DNA from: Acidobacteria bacterium AH-259-G07
Lineage (GTDB): Bacteria; Acidobacteriota; UBA6911; RPQK01; JADFOI01
Direction: 5' to 3'
Assembly (NCBI GenBank): GCA_027717925.1
Contig: JALLON010000030.1
Span: 1 to 16,767, forward strand
DNA length: 16,767 nt
Part shown: positions 6,947 to 13,869 of the stretch, one piece after another
Layout of the letters: every line of letters begins with the position of its first letter
Numbering within the stretch: the first letter of the stretch is position 1
Program-made: the position numbers and the translations under genes
The notes under the pieces: generated by a model
Database searches by the model: none
The model's input: only the letters and a program-made list of their open reading frames with translations
What the model was told of the DNA's origin: nothing

Positions 6947-7219
6947 ATGAACAAAGGTGAATTAGTTGAAGCAATCGCGAGGGACGCGAAGCTCAGTAAG
7001 GGCCAAGCGCAGAGTGCGTTGGATGCTTTTGTGAGTAACGTACAGAGGTCGCTCAAGAGGGGTGATAAGGTCACTCTTGTGGGTTTCGGGACGTTCTCAA
7101 CTTCCAGCAGATCTGCGCGGACAGGGCGCAATCCTCAGACTGGAATGCCGATCAAGATTCCGGCAAAAAAGGTCGCGAAGTTTTCGGCAGGCAAGGCTCT
7201 GAAGGACTCGATTCAGTAG
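6947..7219 (+). CDS. hup: DNA-binding protein HU
   Basis: HU is a small nucleoid protein that bends DNA as a dimer. The 90-residue length is exactly typical. The N-terminal helices (MNKGELVEAIARDAKLSKGQ) lead to VTLVGFGTF (42-50) and the DNA-contacting arm with GRNPQTG (60-66), ending in the usual FSAGKALKD helix. An excellent ribosome site (AAGGAGG) lies at the expected distance before the ATG. It sits 40 bases after the S41 homologue and may be read from that transcript as well as from its own promoter. An IHF subunit is a less likely reading, given the HU-like arm sequence and the lack of a partner here. Confidence 0.95.
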   Translation: MNKGELVEAIARDAKLSKGQAQSALDAFVSNVQRSLKRGDKVTLVGFGTFSTSSRSARTGRNPQTGMPIKIPAKKVAKFSAGKALKDSIQ

Positions 7220-7240
7220 GTGCCGAGACAGCGCTGGACA

Positions 7241-7311
7241 ACAACAGACAACAGACCACAGACACAACAACAGACAAACAATTTTTACTGTCGTCTGTTG
7301 TCTGTTGTGTC
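7241..7311. repeat. Heptamer repeats in inverted arrangement forming a 16-bp stem
   Basis: The left arm is a tract of CAGACMA units (7245-7258 and 7271-7277). The right arm carries the complementary units TCGTCTG, TTGTCTG and TTGTGTC (7291-7311). The 16 bases at 7241-7256 are the exact reverse complement of 7293-7308, with a 36-base loop. The element lies between HU and tRNA-Val. No T-run follows the stem, so I do not call an intrinsic terminator, although the structure could stop or protect the HU transcript. Confidence 0.75.
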
Positions 7312-7333
7312 ACTAACTGTTTTCATTGTCAGT

Positions 7334-7339
7334 TATAAT
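7334..7339 (+). promoter_or_regulatory. -10 element of the tRNA-Val promoter
   Basis: A perfect TATAAT lies 10 bases before the first base of the mature tRNA, which places the start point only a few bases upstream of the tRNA. No good -35 hexamer stands 16-18 bases further up, so the -10 box carries the call. Confidence 0.5.
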
Positions 7340-7349
7340 ATCAATTCGT

Positions 7350-7424
7350 AGGTGCGTAGCTCAGGGGAAGAGCACTTCCTTGACGCGGAAGGGGTCAGCG
7401 GTTCAATTCCGCTCGCACCTACCA
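7350..7424 (+). tRNA. tRNA-Val (anticodon GAC), CCA encoded
   Basis: The cloverleaf is complete: acceptor AGGTGCG (7350-7356) pairs with CGCACCT (7414-7420), and the D stem GCTC/GAGC closes a short seven-base loop. The anticodon stem CTTCC/GGAAG (7375-7379, 7387-7391) holds loop TTGACGC with anticodon GAC (7382-7384), and the T arm AGCGG/CCGCT holds TTCAATT. The discriminator A is followed by a genomically encoded CCA (7422-7424). GAC reads the valine codon GUC (and GUU by wobble). The tRNA ends 24 bases before thrS and has its own -10 box, so thrS may be co-transcribed with it. Confidence 0.95.
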
Positions 7425-7448
7425 TTTTTATTTTTGGTTGAAGTGTAA

Positions 7449-9260
7449 GTGTCTGAACCGGGACGCTTAAGAGCCATCCGTAAAGATGGAACGGTTTTTG
7501 AAGTTGAAGATCGTGAGGAGGCTTTGGAAATTTTGCGCCACTCGACGTCCCATTTGATGGCGTTGGCGGTTACTGAGCTCTACCCGAGGGTACATTTAGG
7601 GATCGGGCCTCCCACTAGTCAAGGCTTTTATTACGACTTCCGGACTCCCCACCAGTTTGGCGAAGAGGACCTGGAAAAGATCGAGAAAAAAATGGAGGAG
7701 TTTAAGGGTCAAAATTTATCTTTTGAGCCTTCGATCGTCGGCAAGGAAGAGGCGCTGGAGTTTTTTCGCACAAAAGGAGAGGATCTCAAGACTGAACTGA
7801 TCGAAGAGCGAGACGGACAGGTCCTCTCTTATTACAAGTTGGGGAATCTGGTGGATTTCTGCACTGGCCCCCACGTGGTTTCCACTTCCGAGTTGGGCGC
7901 GTTCAAGCTGCTGTCGATCGCTGGATCCTATTGGAAGGGGGATGAACATCGTGAGCAGCTGCAGCGCATTTACGGTACCGCCTTCTTTGAGGAAGAGGAA
8001 CTTCACGATCACCTTGAGAAATTAGAGGAGGCTCGCAAGCGTGACCATCGCCGGCTAGGGAAAGATCTGGGTCTTTTTTGGGTTCAAGATGAAGTCGCTC
8101 CCGGTTTGATTTTTTGGCTCCCCAAAGGAGCGAAAGTCCGAGCCGTAATGGAAGAATTTTTGCGAGGTGAGTTGGAAGCACGAGGATATCAGTTTGTCTA
8201 CAGTCCTCATATCGCCAAGAGCGACCTGTGGAAAACTTCAGGACACTATGAATACTTTCGACACCACATGTACATCTTGCCGGTGGATGAGGAAGAGTAC
8301 GTGCTCAAACCGATGAATTGTCCTGGGCATATTTTGATTTATAAATCCGCCAAGAGAAGTTATCGCGAGTTGCCGATACGGATTGCCGAGTTTGGAACAG
8401 TCTACCGCTACGAAAAATCGGGTACCCTCCACGGCATGCTAAGGGTCCGCGGCTTCACCCAAGATGATGCCCACATCTTTTGTCGTCCGGACCAAGTTCT
8501 GGATGAAGTCGTCGAGACTCTGGATTTGGCTGAACACATCTTAAAAAGCTTTGGCTTTGATCGCTATGAAATAACCCTGTCAGTCTGGGATCCTGCTCAT
8601 CCGGAAAATTATGCAGGTAAACCGGAAGATTGGAAAAGTGCCGAAGTGGTCTTGATTCAGGCACTCGAACGTAAAGGCTGGGCATATGAACGGTGTCAAG
8701 GGGATGCGGCTTTCTATGGTCCTAAGATTGATGTGGAATTGATTGACGAGTTGGGCCGCCCTTGGCAGCTGAGCACTTTTCAGTTCGATTTCAGTCTGCC
8801 GGAGCGATTTAGAGTGGCCTATGTGGGAGCTGATTCGAAAGAGCACCTCGTGGTCATGATTCACCGGGCGCTGCTCGGTTCCCTGGAGCGCTTTATGGGA
8901 GTGTTAATCGAGCACTATGCGGGAGCCTTTCCGATTTGGCTAGCTCCAACGCAGGCGGTGGTCATTGCGGTCAGTGCAAGACATCATCAATACGCTCTTC
9001 AAGTTGAAAAGGAGCTCAAGAACCACAGCACTGGACAAATCCGCGTGGAGACGGATCTCAGGAACGAGAAGATGGGATACAAAATTCGGGAAGCGCAGTT
9101 ACAAAAGGTTCCTTACATGTTGATCGTGGGCGATCGAGAAATCGAAGATCAGACGATTGCGGTCCGGAATCGCTTCAAAGGTGACCAGGGGGCCATGACC
9201 ATTGAGGGTTTTGCAAACATGATACGGGACCTTATTGATAAGAAGGCGGTGAGACCGTAA
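7449..9260 (+). CDS. thrS: Threonine-tRNA ligase lacking the N-terminal TGS domain
   Basis: ThrRS attaches threonine to tRNA-Thr and edits mischarged serine. At 603 residues it is about 40 shorter than the E. coli enzyme. The editing domain is intact, with His31-STS-His35 and Cys138 in CTGPHV. The catalytic core keeps the zinc ligands Cys291, His342 and His472, the motif 2 region YRYEKSGTLHGMLRVRGFTQDD, and motif 3 ending in HRALLGSLERF. The C-terminal anticodon-binding domain (from about residue 500) ends in GDREIEDQTIAVRNR. Only 30 residues precede the HxxxH, too few for the roughly 60-residue TGS domain. The tRNA gene just upstream leaves no room for a missed longer start. The GTG start has only a weak ribosome site. 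It opens the thrS-infC-rpmI-rplT-pheST series. Confidence 0.95.
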   Translation: MSEPGRLRAIRKDGTVFEVEDREEALEILRHSTSHLMALAVTELYPRVHLGIGPPTSQGFYYDFRTPHQFGEEDLEKIEKKMEEFKGQNLSFEPSIVGKEEALEFFRTKGEDLKTELIEERDGQVLSYYKLGNLVDFCTGPHVVSTSELGAFKLLSIAGSYWKGDEHREQLQRIYGTAFFEEEELHDHLEKLEEARKRDHRRLGKDLGLFWVQDEVAPGLIFWLPKGAKVRAVMEEFLRGELEARGYQFVYSPHIAKSDLWKTSGHYEYFRHHMYILPVDEEEYVLKPMNCPGHILIYKSAKRSYRELPIRIAEFGTVYRYEKSGTLHGMLRVRGFTQDDAHIFCRPDQVLDEVVETLDLAEHILKSFGFDRYEITLSVWDPAHPENYAGKPEDWKSAEVVLIQALERKGWAYERCQGDAAFYGPKIDVELIDELGRPWQLSTFQFDFSLPERFRVAYVGADSKEHLVVMIHRALLGSLERFMGVLIEHYAGAFPIWLAPTQAVVIAVSARHHQYALQVEKELKNHSTGQIRVETDLRNEKMGYKIREAQLQKVPYMLIVGDREIEDQTIAVRNRFKGDQGAMTIEGFANMIRDLIDKKAVRP

Positions 9261-9280
9261 GAAAGAGACCGGGAGCAAAC

Positions 9281-9808
9281 ATCCACAGAACTCGTGTGAA
9301 TCATCAAATAAGATCTCGTGAGATTCGAGTAATTGACGAAGACGGGAACCAGTTGGGCATCATGGATCCTCGACAAGGAATCAGCGCGGCCCTGAAAAGC
9401 GGGTTGGATCTAGTTGAAGTTGCGCCAATGGCGAAGCCTCCCGTCTGCCGGATAATGGATTATGGCAAGTACCGCTACGAGCAGAGCAAAAGGGCACAGG
9501 AGGCAAAGAAGCATCAGAAGACTATTCAGGTCAAAGAAGTCAAGTTCCGGCCTAAAATTGACGAACACGATTTTACGTTTAAGAAAAATCATATTATCCG
9601 TTTCTTGAGGGAAGAGAACAAAGTCAAAGCAACGGTGATGTTTCGGGGCAGGGAAGTTACCCATGCTGAAATCGGAGAGCAGATCTTGCGACGTTTGCTC
9701 AATGAACTCGATGATATTGCTACGGTGGAGAGAAAGCCGAAACTTGAAGGCCATATAATGACAATGATTCTGTGCCCTAAAAAGCAGTCCAAAGCGGCGA
9801 CAGGATGA
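9281..9808 (+). CDS. infC: Translation initiation factor IF-3, probable ATC start
   Basis: IF-3 binds the 30S subunit, keeps it free of 50S and rejects non-standard start codons. The frame gives 175 residues from ATC at 9281, close to the E. coli length. The N-domain reads RVNHQIRSREIRVIDEDGNQLGIM, then the linker KRAQEAKKHQK and the C-domain KFRPKIDEHDFTFK ... MFRGREVTHAEIG. The only ATG/GTG/TTG-type start near the family N-terminus is GTG at 9296, but no ribosome site precedes it, and it would drop the conserved R-V before N. GGAG at 9272-9275 stands five bases before ATC 9281, the ideal distance. Use of ATT/ATC by infC is the known device by which IF-3 represses its own translation. The 3' end overlaps rpmI (ATGA). 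Confidence 0.93.
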   Translation: MHRTRVNHQIRSREIRVIDEDGNQLGIMDPRQGISAALKSGLDLVEVAPMAKPPVCRIMDYGKYRYEQSKRAQEAKKHQKTIQVKEVKFRPKIDEHDFTFKKNHIIRFLREENKVKATVMFRGREVTHAEIGEQILRRLLNELDDIATVERKPKLEGHIMTMILCPKKQSKAATG

Positions 9809-9999
9809 AATTAAAGACCAAAAGAGCGGCAGCCAAACGCTTTAAATTAACCGGAACCGGTAAAATAAAGAGACGGCACAGCCATCATCTTCACATTTTG
9901 ACGAAGAAATCGGCTGGGCGAAAAAGGAATCTTAAAAGATGGGTAAGCGTGAGTAAGGCTGATGAAAAGCGTGTCAAAATGATGCTAAATTTGGGATAG
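9805..9999 (+). CDS. rpmI: 50S ribosomal protein L35
   Basis: L35 is a small, very basic 50S protein. The 64 residues fit exactly: MKLKTKRAAAKRFKLTGTGKIKRR is the family N-terminus, followed by the His-rich HSHHLHILTKKSAGRKRNL segment and the closing helix ADEKRVKMML. The ATG overlaps the infC stop as ATGA, so translation is coupled to IF-3, and only a weak AGG precedes the start. It is followed two bases later by rplT. Confidence 0.97.
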   Translation: MKLKTKRAAAKRFKLTGTGKIKRRHSHHLHILTKKSAGRKRNLKRWVSVSKADEKRVKMMLNLG

Positions 10000-10001
10000 A
10001 T

Positions 10002-10367
10002 ATGGCAAGAGTAACACGCGGAAATAGAAGGCTTCAGCACCGAAAGAAGATCTTAAGACAGGCCAAGGGCTATTGGGGAACAAAGAGCAAGCTTCATCAA
10101 GCTGCCAAGGAGCAGGTCATGAAGTCGCTTGCCTACTCGTACAGAGATCGAAGGCAGAAAAAAAGAAACTTTCGCAGCCTTTGGATTATCCGTATCAATG
10201 CTGCGGTCCGACAACATGACTTCTCTTACCGTCAATTTATCTTCGGCTTAAAGAAGGCTGGGATTAATCTGAACAGAAAGGTGCTGGCGGATTTGGCGGT
10301 GCGTGACCAGAAGGCATTCGAAAAACTTGTACAGACGGCCAAAGAGTCGCTTGCGCTGAATAACTAG
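10002..10367 (+). CDS. rplT: 50S ribosomal protein L20
   Basis: L20 binds 23S rRNA directly and is needed early in 50S assembly. In several bacteria it also represses its own operon. The 121-residue protein is full length: the basic N-terminal extension (MARVTRGNRRLQHRKKILRQAKGYWG) is followed by the globular part with YRDRRQKKRNFRSLWIIRINAA and the C-terminal QFIFGLKKAGINLNRKVLADLA. It starts two bases after the rpmI stop. No known L20-binding leader structure can be seen before infC, where only 20 bases separate it from thrS. Confidence 0.97.
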   Translation: MARVTRGNRRLQHRKKILRQAKGYWGTKSKLHQAAKEQVMKSLAYSYRDRRQKKRNFRSLWIIRINAAVRQHDFSYRQFIFGLKKAGINLNRKVLADLAVRDQKAFEKLVQTAKESLALNN

Positions 10368-10456
10368 TTCCCATCCGGAAAGTCCGGGCCCAGCTGATGT
10401 CAGAGCCGCGAAGGTAAGGAACTAACTAATTGGCCCTCCTGACTGATTAGCAAGAA
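10365..10456 (+). other. Structured gap between rplT and pheS, possible leader
   Basis: The gap of 89 bases can fold. TAGTTCC (10365-10371, including the rplT stop) pairs with GGAACTA (10418-10424) around a small hairpin CCGGA-AAG-TCCGG (10375-10387). A further stem CTAAT/ATTAG encloses the pyrimidine-rich GGCCCTCCTGAC just before pheS. There is no T-run, no Phe-rich leader peptide and no T-box signature. It may be an RNA processing or translation control site. The evidence is only the pairing. Confidence 0.3.
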
Positions 10457-11488
10457 ATGAAAACGGCCCCGGACAGAGTCCACCCTTTGTGGGACGAGTT
10501 TTGTCGCCACCTGAACTCGGTATCCAGTTTGGTCGAACTCTCCGACCTCAAAGACAAGTATCTCGGCCGCAAACGAGGACTGATTAGTCTCGAATTACGG
10601 AAGCTGGGAGCTTTATCTCCTCAGGAGCGTCCGGCGGCGGGCCATGAGCTCAATGAGTTAAAGAAACGGGTAGAAAAATTATTGTCTCAGCGGACAGGGG
10701 AGTTCAAAGAAAAGGAGCGCCTGCGGAAGCTGGAGATGGAGGGAATCGACGTCACTCTACCCGGATACGCCTTTGCACCCAGTGCAATCCACCCTCTGCG
10801 ACGCGTGTGGAAGGAGATGGAGGAGATCTTTGTTCGGATGGGTTTTGCCGTCGTGTCCGGCCCGGAGGTGGAATCCGATTACTACAACTTCGAAGCGCTA
10901 AACATACCCAAAGGACATCCAGCTCGAGACGACCAGGATACCCTCTACCTTTCAGAGAATCTCGTGCTGCGAACACACACCTCCCCGGTTCAAATCCGGA
11001 CCATGGAAAACCAGAAACCACCGATCCGAATTATTGTTCCGGGCCGGGTCTACAGACGCGATGCGGTGGATGCCACCCACACTCCCATGTTTCACCAGAT
11101 CGAAGGATTGCTGGTAGACGAAGGAATTAGCTTGGCTGATCTGAAGGGGACGCTGGAAGTTTTTTTCAAAGTCTTATTTTCCCCGGACACTCGAGTGCGC
11201 CTGCGACCTAGTTACTTTCCCTTTGTGGAGCCGGGAGCCGAGCTGGATATCAGCTGTATCTTTTGTGCCGGTGGGGGTTGCCGGGTGTGCAAGAAGAGCG
11301 GCTGGATCGAGATTTTGGGGGCGGGGATGGTTCACCCTCGAATCTTAGAGAGGGTGGGTTATGATCCGGAAAAATACACAGGATTTGCCTGGGGAATGGG
11401 AATAGATCGGATTGCGCTTCTAAAATATCAGGTGAACGATTTGCGTCTGTTTTTCGAGAACGACGTCCGGTTTCTCCGCCAATTCTAA
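10457..11488 (+). CDS. pheS: Phenylalanine-tRNA ligase, alpha subunit
   Basis: PheS is the catalytic subunit of the cytoplasmic alpha2-beta2 PheRS that charges tRNA-Phe. The 343 residues are full length. An N-terminal coiled-coil arm (about 1-95, which contacts tRNA) leads to the class II core with HPLRRVWKEMEEIFVRMGF, GPEVESDYYNFEALNIPKGHPARD (motif 1 region), THTSPVQIRTM, GRVYRRDAVDATHTPMFHQIEGL (motif 2) and GAGMVHPRILE to GFAWGMGIDRIALLKY (motif 3). A cysteine cluster, CIFCAGGGCRVC, is present as in many bacterial PheS. The ATG has little ribosome-site sequence before it. pheT begins 18 bases downstream. Confidence 0.97.
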   Translation: MKTAPDRVHPLWDEFCRHLNSVSSLVELSDLKDKYLGRKRGLISLELRKLGALSPQERPAAGHELNELKKRVEKLLSQRTGEFKEKERLRKLEMEGIDVTLPGYAFAPSAIHPLRRVWKEMEEIFVRMGFAVVSGPEVESDYYNFEALNIPKGHPARDDQDTLYLSENLVLRTHTSPVQIRTMENQKPPIRIIVPGRVYRRDAVDATHTPMFHQIEGLLVDEGISLADLKGTLEVFFKVLFSPDTRVRLRPSYFPFVEPGAELDISCIFCAGGGCRVCKKSGWIEILGAGMVHPRILERVGYDPEKYTGFAWGMGIDRIALLKYQVNDLRLFFENDVRFLRQF

Positions 11489-11506
11489 TTGCGCTGAGTT
11501 TGACAA

Positions 11507-13579
11507 ATGAGAATCAGCTGTCCATGGCTGCGGGATTTTGTGGATATAGATATTTTGGGAGTGGAAACCACAGAAGTGGCCGACGCCCTCACCATGGTCG
11601 GTTTAAAGGTCGAAGAGATTCAGGAGTTTAATGACAGTTACATCTTCGACGTTGAAGTGACAACCAATCGTCCCGATTGCCTCAATCACTTGGGGATCGC
11701 TCGAGAAATTGCTGCACATTTCCGGCTCCGATTAAAGCCTCCCGACTTTTCCCTTCCACAAAATGAGGAGCACAACGCAACCATCTTGTCCAGCAGCGTG
11801 ACAATCGAGAATTCTGACTTGTGTCCGCGCTATGCGGCACGTGTTATTACTGGTATCAGAATTGAAGAGTCCCCCGATTGGCTCAGAGCCCGGTTGGAAG
11901 CCGTTGGTCAGAGGCCCATTAACAACATTGTCGACATCACGAACTATGTCATGTTGGAAGTGGGCCATCCACTGCACGCATTTGACTACGAAAAACTGCA
12001 AGAGAATCGCATCGTTGTCCGAACTGCGAAGCGCGGGGAGAGTCTCATCACTCTGGACGGTGTGCAGCGTAAGCTTGATTCTTCTATGCTGATGATTTGC
12101 GATGCGGCGGATGTGGTTGCCTTGGCAGGAATCATGGGAGGAGAAGAGAGTGAAGTCTCTGAGGGCAGCCGAAGCATTCTCCTGGAGAGTGCTTACTTCA
12201 ACCCTGCAACGGTTCGCAGGACGGCCAAAAGCCTCGGTCTGCGCACGGAAGCCTCCTTTCGCTTTGAAAGGGGAGCTGATGCGGAGATGCCTGTCAAGGC
12301 CTTGAATCGAGCTTGCCGTTTAATTCAGGAAATCGCGGGTGGCACCTTTGCCAGTCCGGTTATGGATGAGTACCCGAATCCCCAGCCTCAGAGAACTCTC
12401 CAGCTGCGGTCTGAGCGTATTCGGAAGGTTGTTGGCGTGTCGATCGACGCGGAGTTTATCACTGATACTTTACCACGCCTCGAGTTTAAGGTTTCACACG
12501 CTCAGGAGGGTGTCTGGCAGGTTAAAGTGCCGAGTTTCCGAGTCGACATTGGAATCGAAGATGATCTGGTCGAAGAAGTAGCACGACACTATGGCTACGA
12601 TCGGATCCAAACTACTTACCCAGCGCCTTCAGGTATTGGAAGCTTTCTTTCTACCCATAATCATGACCGCATTTTGACTCGCACATTAGGAAGGTTTGGG
12701 TTCTTGGAAGCGTTTAATTATGTCTTCACCAACCCTTCGAAGGAAACTCCTTTTTGGAATCACCCCCCCTCGATGGTGGCGATCTCCAATCCGCTCACCG
12801 AGGAGGACACCCATCTGCGCGTTAGCCTCGTGCCGGGATTAGTCGAGGCGTTGCGCCGCAATTTCCACCGCGGGAACAAAGTGGTGAGACTTTTCGAATT
12901 TGGAAAAGTCTTTACTCCTAGCGACTCAGGAGATGCGGAGGACTTCAAGGAAACCCCGCGACTAGCTTTGCTGGCGACCGGTGAGTTTTACCAGCCTTTC
13001 TGGAATACATTTAGAGATGAGTTTCACTTTCACCATCTGAAAGGAATCGTGGAAGTCTTGCTTGAGGAACTCGGTCATCAAGCCGAGTTCGAAGCCAGGT
13101 CCGATATAGCCCTCCTTCACCCAGGTATTGCGGCTCGTGTCTTGGTGAATGGTGAAGCGTTGGGGGTCCTGGGACAGCTTCATCCTCGGCTTCAGGAAAC
13201 CTATAAGTTTCTTCAAACGGTCTTGGTGGCGGAATTGCCCCTGGATCCAATATATGGGGATCCTGTGCGGGAACCACAATATGAAAGTTTGGGAAGATTT
13301 CCCTCAATACAAAGAGACCTTTGTTTTGTCGTTGACAAAAAAGTCGAATACGCTACAATGTTATCCGCCCTGAGAGAGCTGGATATTCCAGATCTTCAGG
13401 ACATTCAGCTTGTTGATCTCTACCAAGGTTCGACCCTTCCCTGGGGTAAGGTTAGCTTAGCAATACGCTTGACCTTCGCCAGTCCAAAAAAGACCTTAAC
13501 GCAGGAGGAAGTTAATCGCTACACCGACGAGATTTTTTCGGTTTTGAAATCAACTTTTTCTGCGGAAGCTCGTTCCTAG
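11507..13579 (+). CDS. pheT: Phenylalanine-tRNA ligase, beta subunit lacking the EMAPII-like domain
   Basis: PheT builds the PheRS scaffold, holds the editing site that clears Tyr-tRNA-Phe, and binds the tRNA. At 690 residues it is about 100 shorter than E. coli PheT (795). The N-terminal piece MRISCPWLRDFVDI ... GLKVEEI (1-39) runs straight into DVEVTTNRPDCLNHLGIAREIA (48-69). The EMAPII/tRNA-binding OB domain that normally lies between them is absent. The rest is present: the B3/B4 editing region with PINNIVDITNYVMLE, RTEASFRFERGAD, the B5 domain, the catalytic-like core with LFEFGKVF, and the C-terminal ferredoxin-fold anticodon domain (from about 590, FPSIQRDLCFVVD to the end). Loss of this domain is, as I recall, also seen in other Acidobacteriota. 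Confidence 0.95.
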   Translation: MRISCPWLRDFVDIDILGVETTEVADALTMVGLKVEEIQEFNDSYIFDVEVTTNRPDCLNHLGIAREIAAHFRLRLKPPDFSLPQNEEHNATILSSSVTIENSDLCPRYAARVITGIRIEESPDWLRARLEAVGQRPINNIVDITNYVMLEVGHPLHAFDYEKLQENRIVVRTAKRGESLITLDGVQRKLDSSMLMICDAADVVALAGIMGGEESEVSEGSRSILLESAYFNPATVRRTAKSLGLRTEASFRFERGADAEMPVKALNRACRLIQEIAGGTFASPVMDEYPNPQPQRTLQLRSERIRKVVGVSIDAEFITDTLPRLEFKVSHAQEGVWQVKVPSFRVDIGIEDDLVEEVARHYGYDRIQTTYPAPSGIGSFLSTHNHDRILTRTLGRFGFLEAFNYVFTNPSKETPFWNHPPSMVAISNPLTEEDTHLRVSLVPGLVEALRRNFHRGNKVVRLFEFGKVFTPSDSGDAEDFKETPRLALLATGEFYQPFWNTFRDEFHFHHLKGIVEVLLEELGHQAEFEARSDIALLHPGIAARVLVNGEALGVLGQLHPRLQETYKFLQTVLVAELPLDPIYGDPVREPQYESLGRFPSIQRDLCFVVDKKVEYATMLSALRELDIPDLQDIQLVDLYQGSTLPWGKVSLAIRLTFASPKKTLTQEEVNRYTDEIFSVLKSTFSAEARS

Positions 13580-13597
13580 TACGAGGCACTAGTATCC

Positions 13598-13855
13598 GTG
13601 TCAGAAAACGCTCTTGCTCAGTTGGAAAGTCGGGTGGTTCGAGTGGTCCAGCTTTTAAGTAGTCTTCAAACCGAAAATCGGAGTCTTAGGGAGGAAATTC
13701 AACAATTACGAAAAGATCTGGAGGAAATCAAAGAGGATAAGAAGATTAAGAATCAACGAATTGAACAATTTGAAGATGACCGTCTAAGGATTCGCTCCCG
13801 GGTTGAAAAGATTATGCGAAAAGTAAGAACGCTGGAGGAGCCACGGGAATCCTAG
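13598..13855 (+). CDS. Short coiled-coil protein, ZapB-like, upstream of zapA
   Basis: This 85-residue protein is almost entirely one coiled coil: leucine and isoleucine recur every third or fourth position from LAQLESRVVRVVQLLSSLQTEN to the basic RSRVEKIMRKVRTLE. Charged residues dominate and there is no Cys, signal or membrane segment. Such genes commonly sit just before zapA and are labelled ZapB-like. ZapB in E. coli links ZapA-FtsZ to the chromosome, but sequence similarity to a coiled coil proves little. Start is GTG, with GAGG 11 bases upstream. It lies 18 bases after pheT and 14 before zapA, so it is probably co-transcribed. Confidence 0.75.
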   Translation: MSENALAQLESRVVRVVQLLSSLQTENRSLREEIQQLRKDLEEIKEDKKIKNQRIEQFEDDRLRIRSRVEKIMRKVRTLEEPRES

Positions 13856-13869
13856 GTTGGAAAGAAACA

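Noticed and set aside
7241..7320. Rho-independent terminator after HU
   Set aside because: The stem is long but the 36-base loop and the lack of a T-run after it do not fit an intrinsic terminator.
7425..7448. T-box riboswitch before thrS
   Set aside because: Only 24 bases lie between tRNA-Val and thrS, and there is no T-box sequence or specifier stem.
7350..7448. Missed N-terminal extension of ThrRS encoding a TGS domain
   Set aside because: The space is occupied by a complete tRNA gene and no in-frame TGS-like residues are seen.
9261..9280. L20-binding leader before infC
   Set aside because: Only 20 bases separate thrS and infC, too short for the known leader structure.
9410..9754. 114-codon open frame opposite infC
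   Set aside because: It lies wholly antisense to a clear IF-3 gene, has no ribosome site and shows no family features.
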